IMG/VR virus record: IMGVR_UViG_3300027977_000246
Span: 1-20,175 of that record
Source of the DNA: a virus
Direction: 5' to 3' (one strand)
DNA: 20,175 bases
The position numbers and the translations under genes were made by a program. A model generated the notes under the pieces. That model searched no databases. It was not told the origin of the DNA and saw only the letters and a program-made list of their open reading frames with translations. The stretch's first letter is position 1. Each line of letters starts with the position of its first letter. Shown here piece after piece: positions 1-5,511 of the stretch.

Positions 1-362
1 ATAGGACCTTTTTTAAGGCGTTCCCATTCTTCTTCTGCTTCTCGCATATTATCAAACTTTGCCTTCAGATCTTCACCCAAAGTCAGATCATACTCATCAG
101 CAACTTTACGCATTTCTTCTTGACTACGCATATCACTGAAGGCAAGAGAACAAGCACCTTTCATAATATTGATCTCATCGTGCCCCATACAACGGGCAAT
201 GTCACCAAAGAAACGGAACAGTTGGGTAGAGTTAATGTCTTCGCAGGGAATTTCAAAAGTGTAATGTTGTTCTGGAAGGATCTCATTATCATAGATTCCA
301 GACCCACCATAAGTGGTAGTCCATTCAGTATCAAAATGAACCTTAAGAGTTGCTTTATACAT
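1..362 (-). CDS. Hypothetical protein, C-terminus cut off by window edge
   Basis: The frame opens with ATG at 360-362 and stays open for 120 codons to the window edge, so the stop lies outside. The protein starts MYKATLKVHFDTEW and ends in a charged, probably helical stretch (KVADEYDLTLGEDLKAKF, then a Glu-rich part). There is no signal peptide, membrane segment or recognisable catalytic motif. It resembles the small conserved proteins of unknown function typical of T4-like cyanophages, but I cannot assign a function. It has its own upstream promoter-like cassette (-10 at 387-392), which puts the start about 25 nt below the expected transcript start and suggests early expression separate from the gene upstream. 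Confidence 0.75.
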   Translation of the reverse strand, partial: MYKATLKVHFDTEWTTTYGGSGIYDNEILPEQHYTFEIPCEDINSTQLFRFFGDIARCMGHDEINIMKGACSLAFSDMRSQEEMRKVADEYDLTLGEDLKAKFDNMREAEEEWERLKKGP

Positions 363-371
363 TTTGGATCT

Positions 372-444
372 ATTGTGTATGAAAGTATTATAAGGCAAAA
401 ACCATCCCAGAGCAAGTGAAGTGGTCCAGTTCGTTAAGTGTCCT
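372..444 (-). repeat. Promoter/leader cassette, copy A
   Basis: Read on the minus strand, this block begins AGGACACTT, continues through GAAC, CCACT, GGTTTT and TGC to TATAAT, and ends CATACACAAT. The same order and nearly the same spacing (52 versus 50 nt from AGGACACTT to TATAAT) occur at 4394-4464 upstream of the helicase. Its upstream end overlaps the last codons and TAA stop of the 53-residue gene at 434-595. The similarity is by eye, with two one-base gaps. Confidence 0.6.
387..415 (-). promoter_or_regulatory. Sigma70-type promoter for the gene at 1-362
   Basis: On the minus strand TATAAT (387-392) is preceded after 17 nt by TTGCTC (410-415), a weak -35. The -10 is a perfect consensus. 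The surrounding block (372-444) is shared with the region upstream of the helicase gene, which supports a real regulatory element. The -10 match alone would be modest evidence. Confidence 0.6.
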
Positions 445-595
445 TACTATATCCTGCGAGAGGGTCAATGTTGTTGAGTTCATTATACAGGAGTTTTGCA
501 AAAATAAGATGTGGTTTTTCTCTCGTTTCAATTGCGGAACTGGTCGCCACTGCCCACATAATGTCAAGTTGTAGTTTATCAGGTAGTTCTTTCAT
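434..595 (-). CDS. Small hypothetical protein, 53 residues
   Basis: ATG at 593-595, TAA at 434-436. The protein starts MKELPDKLQLDIMWAVATSS and ends LAGYSKDT; no recognised domain. The start overlaps the stop of the upstream gene in the classic ATGA arrangement (592-595), so translation is probably coupled, and the gene shares the sigma70 promoter at 810-838. The C-terminal codons and stop form part of promoter cassette A for the next gene. It is below the length usually called automatically, but the precise overlap, sense-biased composition and lack of other coding options in the gap make it credible. Function unknown. Confidence 0.7.
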   Translation of the reverse strand: MKELPDKLQLDIMWAVATSSAIETREKPHLIFAKLLYNELNNIDPLAGYSKDT

Positions 596-786
596 TCTTC
601 AAGTTCCTGTGCAAGTTGTAGAATGTCTTGCTTATCAAGCACAATTATATTGTTTTGTGCCTGATAAAATCTCACAGTTTCTGCAGCAGTTTTCAGAATT
701 GCAGCAACCAGTTTCTCTTCTGTATCAGCACCAGCGTTTCGTGCCTCCCATACAGCATTCATAAACTCTTGTGTTCTTTCCGTCAT
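592..786 (-). CDS. Small acidic hypothetical protein, 64 residues
   Basis: ATG at 784-786, stop TGA at 592-594. The protein starts MTERTQEFMNAVWEARNAGA and ends QDILQLAQELEE; it looks all-helical and acidic, with no membrane segment. An in-frame GTG at 805-807 would add seven residues, but it lies at or above the expected transcript start of the consensus promoter at 810-838, so the ATG is preferred. No strong Shine-Dalgarno sequence precedes it and the leader would be only about 17-20 nt. It overlaps the next gene by 4 nt. Likely an early gene; function not recognised. Confidence 0.78.
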   Translation of the reverse strand: MTERTQEFMNAVWEARNAGADTEEKLVAAILKTAAETVRFYQAQNNIIVLDKQDILQLAQELEE

Positions 787-809
787 ACACAAAAACTGGA
801 TACTCACAT

Positions 810-838
810 ATTATAAGACCCCTGACAGGAATTGTCAA
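810..838 (-). promoter_or_regulatory. Perfect sigma70 promoter, TTGACA-N17-TATAAT
   Basis: On the minus strand TTGACA (833-838) is followed by exactly 17 nt and TATAAT (810-815), full consensus in both hexamers and spacing. Transcription should start near 803 and read the genes at 592-786 and 434-595. The TGA stop of the upstream gene (835-837) lies inside the -35 hexamer. Confidence 0.9.
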
Positions 839-1077
839 GGGCGATTGGATTCTAACTCATTCTGCAATTCTTTCGCAATTCTCATAGACCTTCTCCAAAT
901 CATATATTTTACTACAGGATTTCTAGGATTATTCAGCAACCACCATTTACGTTTCTCATATTCTAATTTTATAAGTCTGGTTACATAGTCAAAAGCAGCA
1001 GCAACGCTACTATCAGTTACGATAAAGTATGCCACCACTGCAAATATAATGAACCATATGTAATAAGACATATTCAT
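835..1077 (-). CDS. Small single-pass membrane protein, 80 residues
   Basis: ATG at 1075-1077, TGA at 835-837. The N-terminus (about residues 4-21, YYIWFIIFAVVAYFIVTD) is a strongly hydrophobic segment that should span or anchor in the membrane. The remainder is basic and aromatic (EYEKRKWWLLNN, IWRRSMRIAKEL), so the C-terminal part is probably cytoplasmic. This type of short membrane protein is common in cyanophage early regions, but no function is known to me. An ATG two codons downstream is an alternative start. The stop codon is embedded in the -35 of the next promoter. No clear Shine-Dalgarno sequence. Confidence 0.78.
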   Translation of the reverse strand: MNMSYYIWFIIFAVVAYFIVTDSSVAAAFDYVTRLIKLEYEKRKWWLLNNPRNPVVKYMIWRRSMRIAKELQNELESNRP

Positions 1078-1096
1078 TTTTAAGATAGTATATTAT

Positions 1097-1288
1097 TTAC
1101 TCCTGATATGTTTTAACGTTTCTCACACAAGTCTTAAACTTTTCCCATTGTGCATCTGAAAAATTATCAGAAGCATAAGGAATGCCAACAATTGCAGCAC
1201 AAAGTTTATTCACATTGATTTGATAAACCTCTTGAGCAAATGCTGCTGGAGAAAAGAGAATGACTGTAGAAGCGATTAGAGTTTTCAT
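1097..1288 (-). CDS. Small secreted/periplasmic protein with signal peptide, 63 residues
   Basis: ATG at 1286-1288, TAA at 1097-1099. The N-terminus (MKTLIASTVILFSPAAFA) has the layout of a Sec signal peptide, with lysine, a hydrophobic core and a small-x-small AFA cleavage site before QE at residues 19-20. The mature part would be about 45 residues with two cysteines (30 and 54) that could form a disulphide in the periplasm. The start overlaps the stop of the preceding gene by 4 nt (ATGA), indicating coupled translation. A phage protein exported early in infection might act on the envelope or on superinfection, but that is inference only. Confidence 0.8.
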   Translation of the reverse strand: MKTLIASTVILFSPAAFAQEVYQINVNKLCAAIVGIPYASDNFSDAQWEKFKTCVRNVKTYQE

Positions 1289-1506
1289 AGAAATTGTTGT
1301 AAACTTGAAACGGATTGACCTTTGACTGCCTTTGCAATATAAGACCTTGCAGTCTTGTAGTTGTTAGCAGTGTGAACTTGTTGTCCGTTGTGAATGATAA
1401 TAAACTTTTTTCCAAAAGGAACTGCTGCCCACATTCCATCTTTGGTCACATACCCAGAAGGGTCTCCTGGTATGGGATTCAGGAGACCTTCATTCGGAAT
1501 ATTCAT
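1285..1506 (-). CDS. Conserved-type hypothetical protein, 73 residues
   Basis: ATG at 1504-1506, stop at 1285-1287. The protein starts MNIPNEGLLNPIPGDPSGYV and has a central VPFGKKFIIIHNGQQVHTA stretch followed by an ARSYIAKAVKG segment; it looks like a small beta-rich fold. A TTG one codon upstream could also start it, but the ATG forms a TGATG junction with the upstream gene, which is the usual coupled arrangement. No signal peptide, no catalytic motif. I recall this kind of sequence as a recurrent small cyanophage protein of unknown function, without certainty. Confidence 0.78.
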   Translation of the reverse strand: MNIPNEGLLNPIPGDPSGYVTKDGMWAAVPFGKKFIIIHNGQQVHTANNYKTARSYIAKAVKGQSVSSLQQFL

Positions 1507-1646
1507 CAAAATACAGCAGTCACAGAAATGATTTTTGCACTAGGATTGCGGGCAAGAGCAGTGCGCTTGGCATCATCATAATCCCGTGCCTGAACTTCCT
1601 CATAGAAGACCTTACCGGCAACATAGAGTTGAACTTTGCAACGCAT
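1506..1646 (-). CDS. Very small hypothetical protein, 46 residues
   Basis: ATG at 1644-1646, TGA at 1506-1508. A strong Shine-Dalgarno sequence (AAGGAGGAA) ends about 8 nt before the ATG, the best ribosome binding site in this part of the window. The product starts MRCKVQLYVAGKVFYEEVQA and ends IISVTAVF, with an alternating pattern typical of a small alpha/beta protein (ARDYDDAKRTALARNPSAK would be the helix). It heads the run of short overlapping genes to 835. A near-consensus -10, TATACT, lies at the end of the methyltransferase gene upstream, but I see no matching -35. Function unknown. Confidence 0.78.
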   Translation of the reverse strand: MRCKVQLYVAGKVFYEEVQARDYDDAKRTALARNPSAKIISVTAVF

Positions 1647-1672
1647 TTGAGGATTCCTCCTTCAGAACAGAA

Positions 1673-2509
1673 TTAGTATAGAGCATCTACAAGAGGATTT
1701 TGTATCTCTTGTGACAGTCTAGAAACTGGACTAAGACTTTCCATTCTTTTAATGAAAATTTGACAATATTCTTCGCTAATTTCACATCCGGAAAATTTCC
1801 TATGATTTAATAAGCACATTTTTGCTGTAGTTCCCGAACCTGCAAAAGGATCAATAACAAGATCTCCTTCATTTGTCCAAGTTTTAATTTGATCTTCTGC
1901 CAGTTTTTCTGGCATAATTGCTGGATGATCAAATGCAATTTTATCTTTGGTTGTATGTCCACCGCCAATTATATACTCAAAGATATTTCTTACTTTTGAA
2001 TGTGAATTTCTTTTTGTTGTCTTATAATTTTTTTCACCATCTTTTCCACGATACTTTTGATTTGCCTTTAGATTTCCATATTTACATTCAACCATAATTG
2101 GATTAAATGTAGTTGGTATCCCCTTACTAAAGCAAAAAATATATTCCCATGATTGATGATATCTTTTACCACTACTGGGCATGGGATTCTTTTTTACATA
2201 GATCATCGTGTCATGAAGTTTAAATCCACATTCCATAAAATATAATGCCTGTCTCATAGAAGTTCCAGTTTCACCTCCACCAATAGTTTGATCCGCAACA
2301 TTCCAAATTACAACTCCACCAGGTTTAGTAATTCTATAAAGTTCTTTTGCCGTTGATTCAAAGTCAAAAGAATATCCGTTATAGTCTCTAATGTTATCAT
2401 AAGGGGGTGATGTGAGAGTCATATCAACACTATTATTAGGTAAAGTCTTCATCCACTCCACACAGTCCTGCAAATATAAATCTATATCATTTTTTCTGTA
2501 GTTTAGCAT
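1673..2509 (-). CDS. Beta-class DNA methyltransferase (N4-cytosine or N6-adenine)
   Basis: 278 residues, ATG at 2507-2509. The amino-methyltransferase motifs are in beta-class order: catalytic motif IV TSPPY at residues 33-37, a central variable region that should carry the target-recognition domain (about 100-190), then HPAIMPEKLAEDQI and the AdoMet-binding motif I DPFAGSGTT at 220-228. The SPPY form favours N4-cytosine methylation but does not exclude N6-adenine. Length is normal for a complete enzyme. It overlaps the upstream nuclease candidate by 23 nt (2487-2509), so the two were probably acquired together. Both are more A+T-rich than the helicase and the small genes on either side, a sign of transfer. 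It may protect phage DNA or be the modification half of a phage restriction-modification pair. Confidence 0.9.
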   Translation of the reverse strand: MLNYRKNDIDLYLQDCVEWMKTLPNNSVDMTLTSPPYDNIRDYNGYSFDFESTAKELYRITKPGGVVIWNVADQTIGGGETGTSMRQALYFMECGFKLHDTMIYVKKNPMPSSGKRYHQSWEYIFCFSKGIPTTFNPIMVECKYGNLKANQKYRGKDGEKNYKTTKRNSHSKVRNIFEYIIGGGHTTKDKIAFDHPAIMPEKLAEDQIKTWTNEGDLVIDPFAGSGTTAKMCLLNHRKFSGCEISEEYCQIFIKRMESLSPVSRLSQEIQNPLVDALY

Positions 2510-3155
2510 ATTTTCTTTTTACTTCTTCAACAGATATATTATACTTATTATCGCATTTTACTGAAAAATTTGCAACACAGTTTCTATAATCAAAAACATG
2601 TTTAATAAACAAACAAGTTTGCCACCCACCTTCATTACCTTTATTTCTTTTCATTTTCCATTTACTCTTCCAGTTCTTTTTTGTTTTATCTGGATTTAAA
2701 TATCCATGCCCACCATGCCATTCAAAATCAAAATTTTCATATTTCGGTTGTTCATTTACAAACAAGCGAACATTATAATCATCACCAATTCTATTGTGGA
2801 TAATGACCACATCTAACATTGTATCAAGATTAAATTCTTCAAAACTCTGTTCTCTTTTATCAACTAGAGTTTTTATAATCTCCACACCTATATTATCAGT
2901 TTTATCCAAAGGACAACGACATTGAACAAGATCAAAAGTTTGTGTATATCCTTTAGTAAACTTTTTATTTGAACTTTTTATATTCAAACCAAGTTTAACC
3001 TTTTTTGCGTCTGCCATAAACTTGTCTCCGGGAATATGAGTCCCTCCAGATGCTTCGGAAATAATGATCTCCCAAGTTTTAGGAGTAATAATTCCCTCTT
3101 GAGTTGCATAATGCCAAACAAGAGCCTTCAATCCTTCTAAATCAAAATTAATCAT
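2487..3155 (-). CDS. Putative type II restriction-like endonuclease
   Basis: 222 residues, ATG at 3153-3155, with AGAGG upstream formed by the last codons of the helicase gene. No family is recognised with certainty. Residues 42-60 (PGDKFMAD, then NIK) have the spacing of a degenerate PD-(D/E)xK nuclease site, with Asn replacing the usual acidic residue of the second element. The middle part (LDTMLDVVIIHNRIGDDYNV) looks like core beta-strands, and the C-terminal half is very basic (KNWKSKWKMKRNKGNEGG), fitting DNA binding. The strongest argument is context: it overlaps a stand-alone DNA methyltransferase gene by 23 nt and shares its A+T-rich composition. It could instead be another DNA-binding partner of the methyltransferase. 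Confidence 0.55.
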   Translation of the reverse strand: MINFDLEGLKALVWHYATQEGIITPKTWEIIISEASGGTHIPGDKFMADAKKVKLGLNIKSSNKKFTKGYTQTFDLVQCRCPLDKTDNIGVEIIKTLVDKREQSFEEFNLDTMLDVVIIHNRIGDDYNVRLFVNEQPKYENFDFEWHGGHGYLNPDKTKKNWKSKWKMKRNKGNEGGWQTCLFIKHVFDYRNCVANFSVKCDNKYNISVEEVKRKYAKLQKK

Positions 3156-3158
3156 AAT

Positions 3159-4385
3159 TTACCTCTTAATAATACTCACAGCGACCTCACCGTGCTTGAA
3201 GATGATGTCCGTCACGTTCTGGACTGCCTTCGCAGTGCCCGCAGAAGCACGGTCAAAGACCGGGCAGACTACCAGACCATAGGATTTAGCATACGAACCC
3301 AAATCGCCTGCCTGAAGCGTCCCAGAGCGGATTCCAGCAGCGTCTGCAGGGTGAAGACGCAGAGTCCTGCCGACCGTCTGACCGATGCCCACAACGTCCA
3401 TAGAACGCATAAAGACCACTGCCTCCAGAGCAGAAATGTTGATGCCTTCTGCCAGAATACTGTGATGAAGAACAATGAACTTCTTGTCAGCATTCTTACC
3501 CCAAGCATTCAGAGTATCAAAGAACTGCTCACGATTGACCTTCTGACCGTCAATAAAAGCACCGTGCTTCGCAGTGATATGAAGCACAGAATAACCCTGC
3601 TCGGTAACCTGATTCGCAAAATCAGATTCAGACAACAGAGCAATGATATGCTTGGTTGCCTTCGCACAAATCAGAATCTTGTTAACAGGATGCTCGGCAA
3701 TCGTTTGGAGCAGATACTCACAGTCCCGTTGAGCAATATCCTCACCCTTGACCGAAAGACGCATTTGCTTTGCGACTACTTGAGGAGGAATGATATAACC
3801 ATTCTCCACCAGTTCGGGAGCAGGAACCTTTGCGATGATGTTGCCATAGACAGCAGCATCATTCATACCGGGTTTGGAAATCGTCGCAGAATACTTAGGA
3901 GTTGCAGTAAAGAAATAGCAACGATCTGCTTCTGAAGCAAAATGCTCAACAGCAGGAAAGAAATCACGACGCACTGAATTATGTGCTTCATCCATATAAA
4001 TGGTATTGACAGGAATATCAGCACGAACAATCTGCTGCAGGGAGTTGTAAGTGGTAAAGATCAGTTTGTGACCTTCTACAGCATCATGCCAAGCACGAAT
4101 CACATTTGGACTAGTGCTGCTAAAGTGATGCGTCTCTCCCGTGTGGACATGCATCACGTGAGCGTTAGTGATGAACTCCAAGTATTCTGAAGACAACTGC
4201 TCGGACAAGAGGATGCGTGGGCACACCACTACAATGGTTTGAGGAGTTTCTTTGAGAAACTGATGCATCGCGTCAAAAATTCCCACATTGGTTTTTCCTG
4301 CTCCTGTTGGCATCACTACAATACCTTTAAGATATTGTTGCAGAGCGTCAAGAGTAGATTGTTGGTGAGGACGGAGTTGAATCAC
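3159..4385 (-). CDS. Superfamily 2 DNA/RNA helicase
   Basis: 408 residues with a GTG start at 4383-4385. SF2 motifs in order: Walker A PTGAGKT (26-32), motif Ia region VCPRILLSEQ (55-64), DEAH box (132-135), motif III FTATP (159-163), and motif VI QTVGRTLR (336-343). It is shorter than T4 UvsW (about 500 residues) and resembles the compact type III restriction/DEAD-like helicases, so I do not give it the uvsW symbol. It should unwind or remodel nucleic acid with ATP. A consensus -10 with extended TGn lies 24 nt upstream. The stop is 3 nt before the nuclease candidate and its last codons supply that gene's Shine-Dalgarno. Base composition is clearly richer in G+C than the two genes downstream. 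Confidence 0.88.
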   Translation of the reverse strand: MIQLRPHQQSTLDALQQYLKGIVVMPTGAGKTNVGIFDAMHQFLKETPQTIVVVCPRILLSEQLSSEYLEFITNAHVMHVHTGETHHFSSTSPNVIRAWHDAVEGHKLIFTTYNSLQQIVRADIPVNTIYMDEAHNSVRRDFFPAVEHFASEADRCYFFTATPKYSATISKPGMNDAAVYGNIIAKVPAPELVENGYIIPPQVVAKQMRLSVKGEDIAQRDCEYLLQTIAEHPVNKILICAKATKHIIALLSESDFANQVTEQGYSVLHITAKHGAFIDGQKVNREQFFDTLNAWGKNADKKFIVLHHSILAEGINISALEAVVFMRSMDVVGIGQTVGRTLRLHPADAAGIRSGTLQAGDLGSYAKSYGLVVCPVFDRASAGTAKAVQNVTDIIFKHGEVAVSIIKR

Positions 4386-4393
4386 GGGGTTTC

Positions 4394-4464
4394 ATCGTGT
4401 ATGGAATTATTATAGCAGAAAACCGCCCCTGCTATGACTCAGTGGACGGTTCTTAAAGTGTCCT
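4394..4464 (-). promoter_or_regulatory. Promoter/leader cassette, copy B, before the helicase gene
   Basis: The minus strand has TGCTATAAT (-10 at 4409-4414), an extended -10 with no good -35. Upstream AGGACACTT (4456-4464), GAAC, CCACT and GGTTTT and downstream CATACACGAT match copy A at 372-444 in order and spacing. Transcription would start near 4402, giving a leader of about 17 nt before the GTG start. Confidence 0.65.
4418..4451 (-). terminator. Possible weak terminator hairpin inside cassette B
   Basis: On the minus strand AACCGTCC (4444-4451) can pair with GGGCGGTT (4421-4428), eight pairs including one G-U, around a 15-nt loop, with the T run TTTT at 4419-4422 partly inside the stem. 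It could end transcripts from the promoter at 4504-4532. The pairing is not kept in copy A, so it may be incidental. Confidence 0.3.
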
Positions 4465-4503
4465 ATAGAAGCTTAGATCCTTATCTTCAACAGGAACAAA
4501 CCT

Positions 4504-4532
4504 ATTCTAATGAGATTCTTGAGGTTTGTCAA
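4504..4532 (-). promoter_or_regulatory. Strong sigma70 promoter, TTGACA-N17-TAGAAT
   Basis: On the minus strand TTGACA (4527-4532) is followed by 17 nt and TAGAAT (4504-4509), one mismatch from consensus. It lies between the 115-residue hypothetical gene and the helicase gene, more than 100 nt above the helicase start, and would produce either a long helicase leader or a short RNA ending near 4418. Confidence 0.7.
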
Positions 4533-4540
4533 GAACAAAA

Positions 4541-4888
4541 TTAATCTAATTTAATTTTGTTCATCCTATATGTCGTTGCAATCAGTTCATCACTATTCAT
4601 AACAATGACACGATTTAATTGAGATTGAATATCTACACTTTCAATGACTTCAGATGTTACATTTTGCGGCAAAGTTGGTTCTTCAGATTCTTGTTGCAAA
4701 ATAAGATAAATTCCTGCTCGCATAATGGAGGCAACAAATTGATTATAATCGCCCATATCAATATTGTTACAATTTATTGCTACTGGAGCATATTCGTCAA
4801 TTGATGTTGGCGAATTTTGCCTACAAAATTTCACAATAATTTGGTCCGTTTCTTCAATGTATTCTATAATTTTAAATATTAAATTCAT
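4541..4888 (-). CDS. Conserved-type hypothetical protein, 115 residues
   Basis: ATG at 4886-4888, TAA at 4541-4543. The protein starts MNLIFKIIEYIEETDQIIVK, continues FCRQNSPTSIDEYAPVAINC and has a characteristic LILQQESEEPTLPQNV segment. I recognise this kind of sequence as one that recurs, often in several diverged copies, next to tail-fibre genes of cyanomyoviruses, but no function is known to me. There is no signal peptide or membrane segment. It is the last gene of the A+T-rich fibre block: composition changes just downstream, at about 4500-4540, where the early region begins. It may be virion-associated or a fibre accessory, which is inference from position. Confidence 0.8.
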   Translation of the reverse strand: MNLIFKIIEYIEETDQIIVKFCRQNSPTSIDEYAPVAINCNNIDMGDYNQFVASIMRAGIYLILQQESEEPTLPQNVTSEVIESVDIQSQLNRVIVMNSDELIATTYRMNKIKLD

Positions 4889-4938
4889 AATTGTTAATTT
4901 TTGCGATAATAAACATTATTTAGTTTGACCTATTTAAT

Positions 4939-5496
4939 TTATTCTTGAATTAAACCCCAAGAAGATAAAATATATTTTGTTTGATTTATAGGTGGATTTC
5001 CTCTGTGAGTATGAGTAAATCCTGCAGGAAAAATAATAACTCTACCTGCCTGTGATTTGACTCTCTTATTTAAATATAAGAACTCGGTTTCACCACCTTC
5101 TTCAATTTCATTCAAATACATTTGAACCACAAAAATTCTTGATGCCGAACATAAATTAGCACTTTCATAATGCCAATCGTGAAATCCTCCACCAGCAGGA
5201 ATTTTCTTTGCTTTTACATCATAAATCAAAAACTTTCCTTTTGATAAAATACTGTATGTTGAAATATAATCATTGACACAATTTTGAATTGCTGGAAAAA
5301 AATGCTCTCCAATCCAAGTCCAAGCAGATAAATCATAATTATGAGACATATTATTAAACTTATGATCTATTCTATGACTTTTCTCATCTGCTTGAAAAAT
5401 CATTGTATTTTTTTCTAGTTCTTCAATATAGTTTATAAAGTAATCACACTCTTGATGTGATAAAACATTGTCATAAATTGATAAAAAATCTTTCAT
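4939..5496 (-). CDS. 2-oxoglutarate/Fe(II) oxygenase, prolyl-4-hydroxylase type (HxE)
   Basis: 185 residues, ATG at 5494-5496. The double-stranded beta-helix motifs are visible: iron ligands H109 and E111 (in FHDWHYE), strand region IFVVQMYLNEIEEGGETEF (121-139), GRVIIFPAGF (151-160) and distal histidine 162 or 164 in THTHRG, followed by K174, the likely 2-oxoglutarate anchor. The acidic ligand is Glu rather than the usual Asp (HxE). Length is normal for phage P4Hc-type enzymes. It lies between the 115-residue hypothetical and a glycine-rich fibre gene. Such enzymes hydroxylate proteins or other substrates; here a fibre protein is a reasonable but unproven target. Confidence 0.85.
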   Translation of the reverse strand: MKDFLSIYDNVLSHQECDYFINYIEELEKNTMIFQADEKSHRIDHKFNNMSHNYDLSAWTWIGEHFFPAIQNCVNDYISTYSILSKGKFLIYDVKAKKIPAGGGFHDWHYESANLCSASRIFVVQMYLNEIEEGGETEFLYLNKRVKSQAGRVIIFPAGFTHTHRGNPPINQTKYILSSWGLIQE

Positions 5497-5511
5497 TGAA
5501 ATTAAATTAAG

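Noticed and set aside
161-415. Minus-strand 84-codon frame crossing the start of the leftmost gene
   Set aside because: It runs through the promoter cassette at 372-444 and is out of frame with the 120-codon open frame that has the better composition and placement.
787-807. GTG start at 805-807 for the 64-residue protein
   Set aside because: It lies at or above the expected transcript start of the perfect promoter at 810-838, so the ATG at 784-786 was chosen.
3192-3935. Long plus-strand open frame of 247 codons opposite the helicase gene
   Set aside because: It lies entirely antisense to a helicase with all SF2 motifs, its translation is Arg/Ser/Leu-rich without any motif, and no other plus-strand gene exists in the window.
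3159-4385. Assigning the helicase as uvsW
   Set aside because: It has the SF2 core only, about 90 residues shorter than T4 UvsW, and sits with restriction-type genes; sequence reading alone does not justify the symbol.
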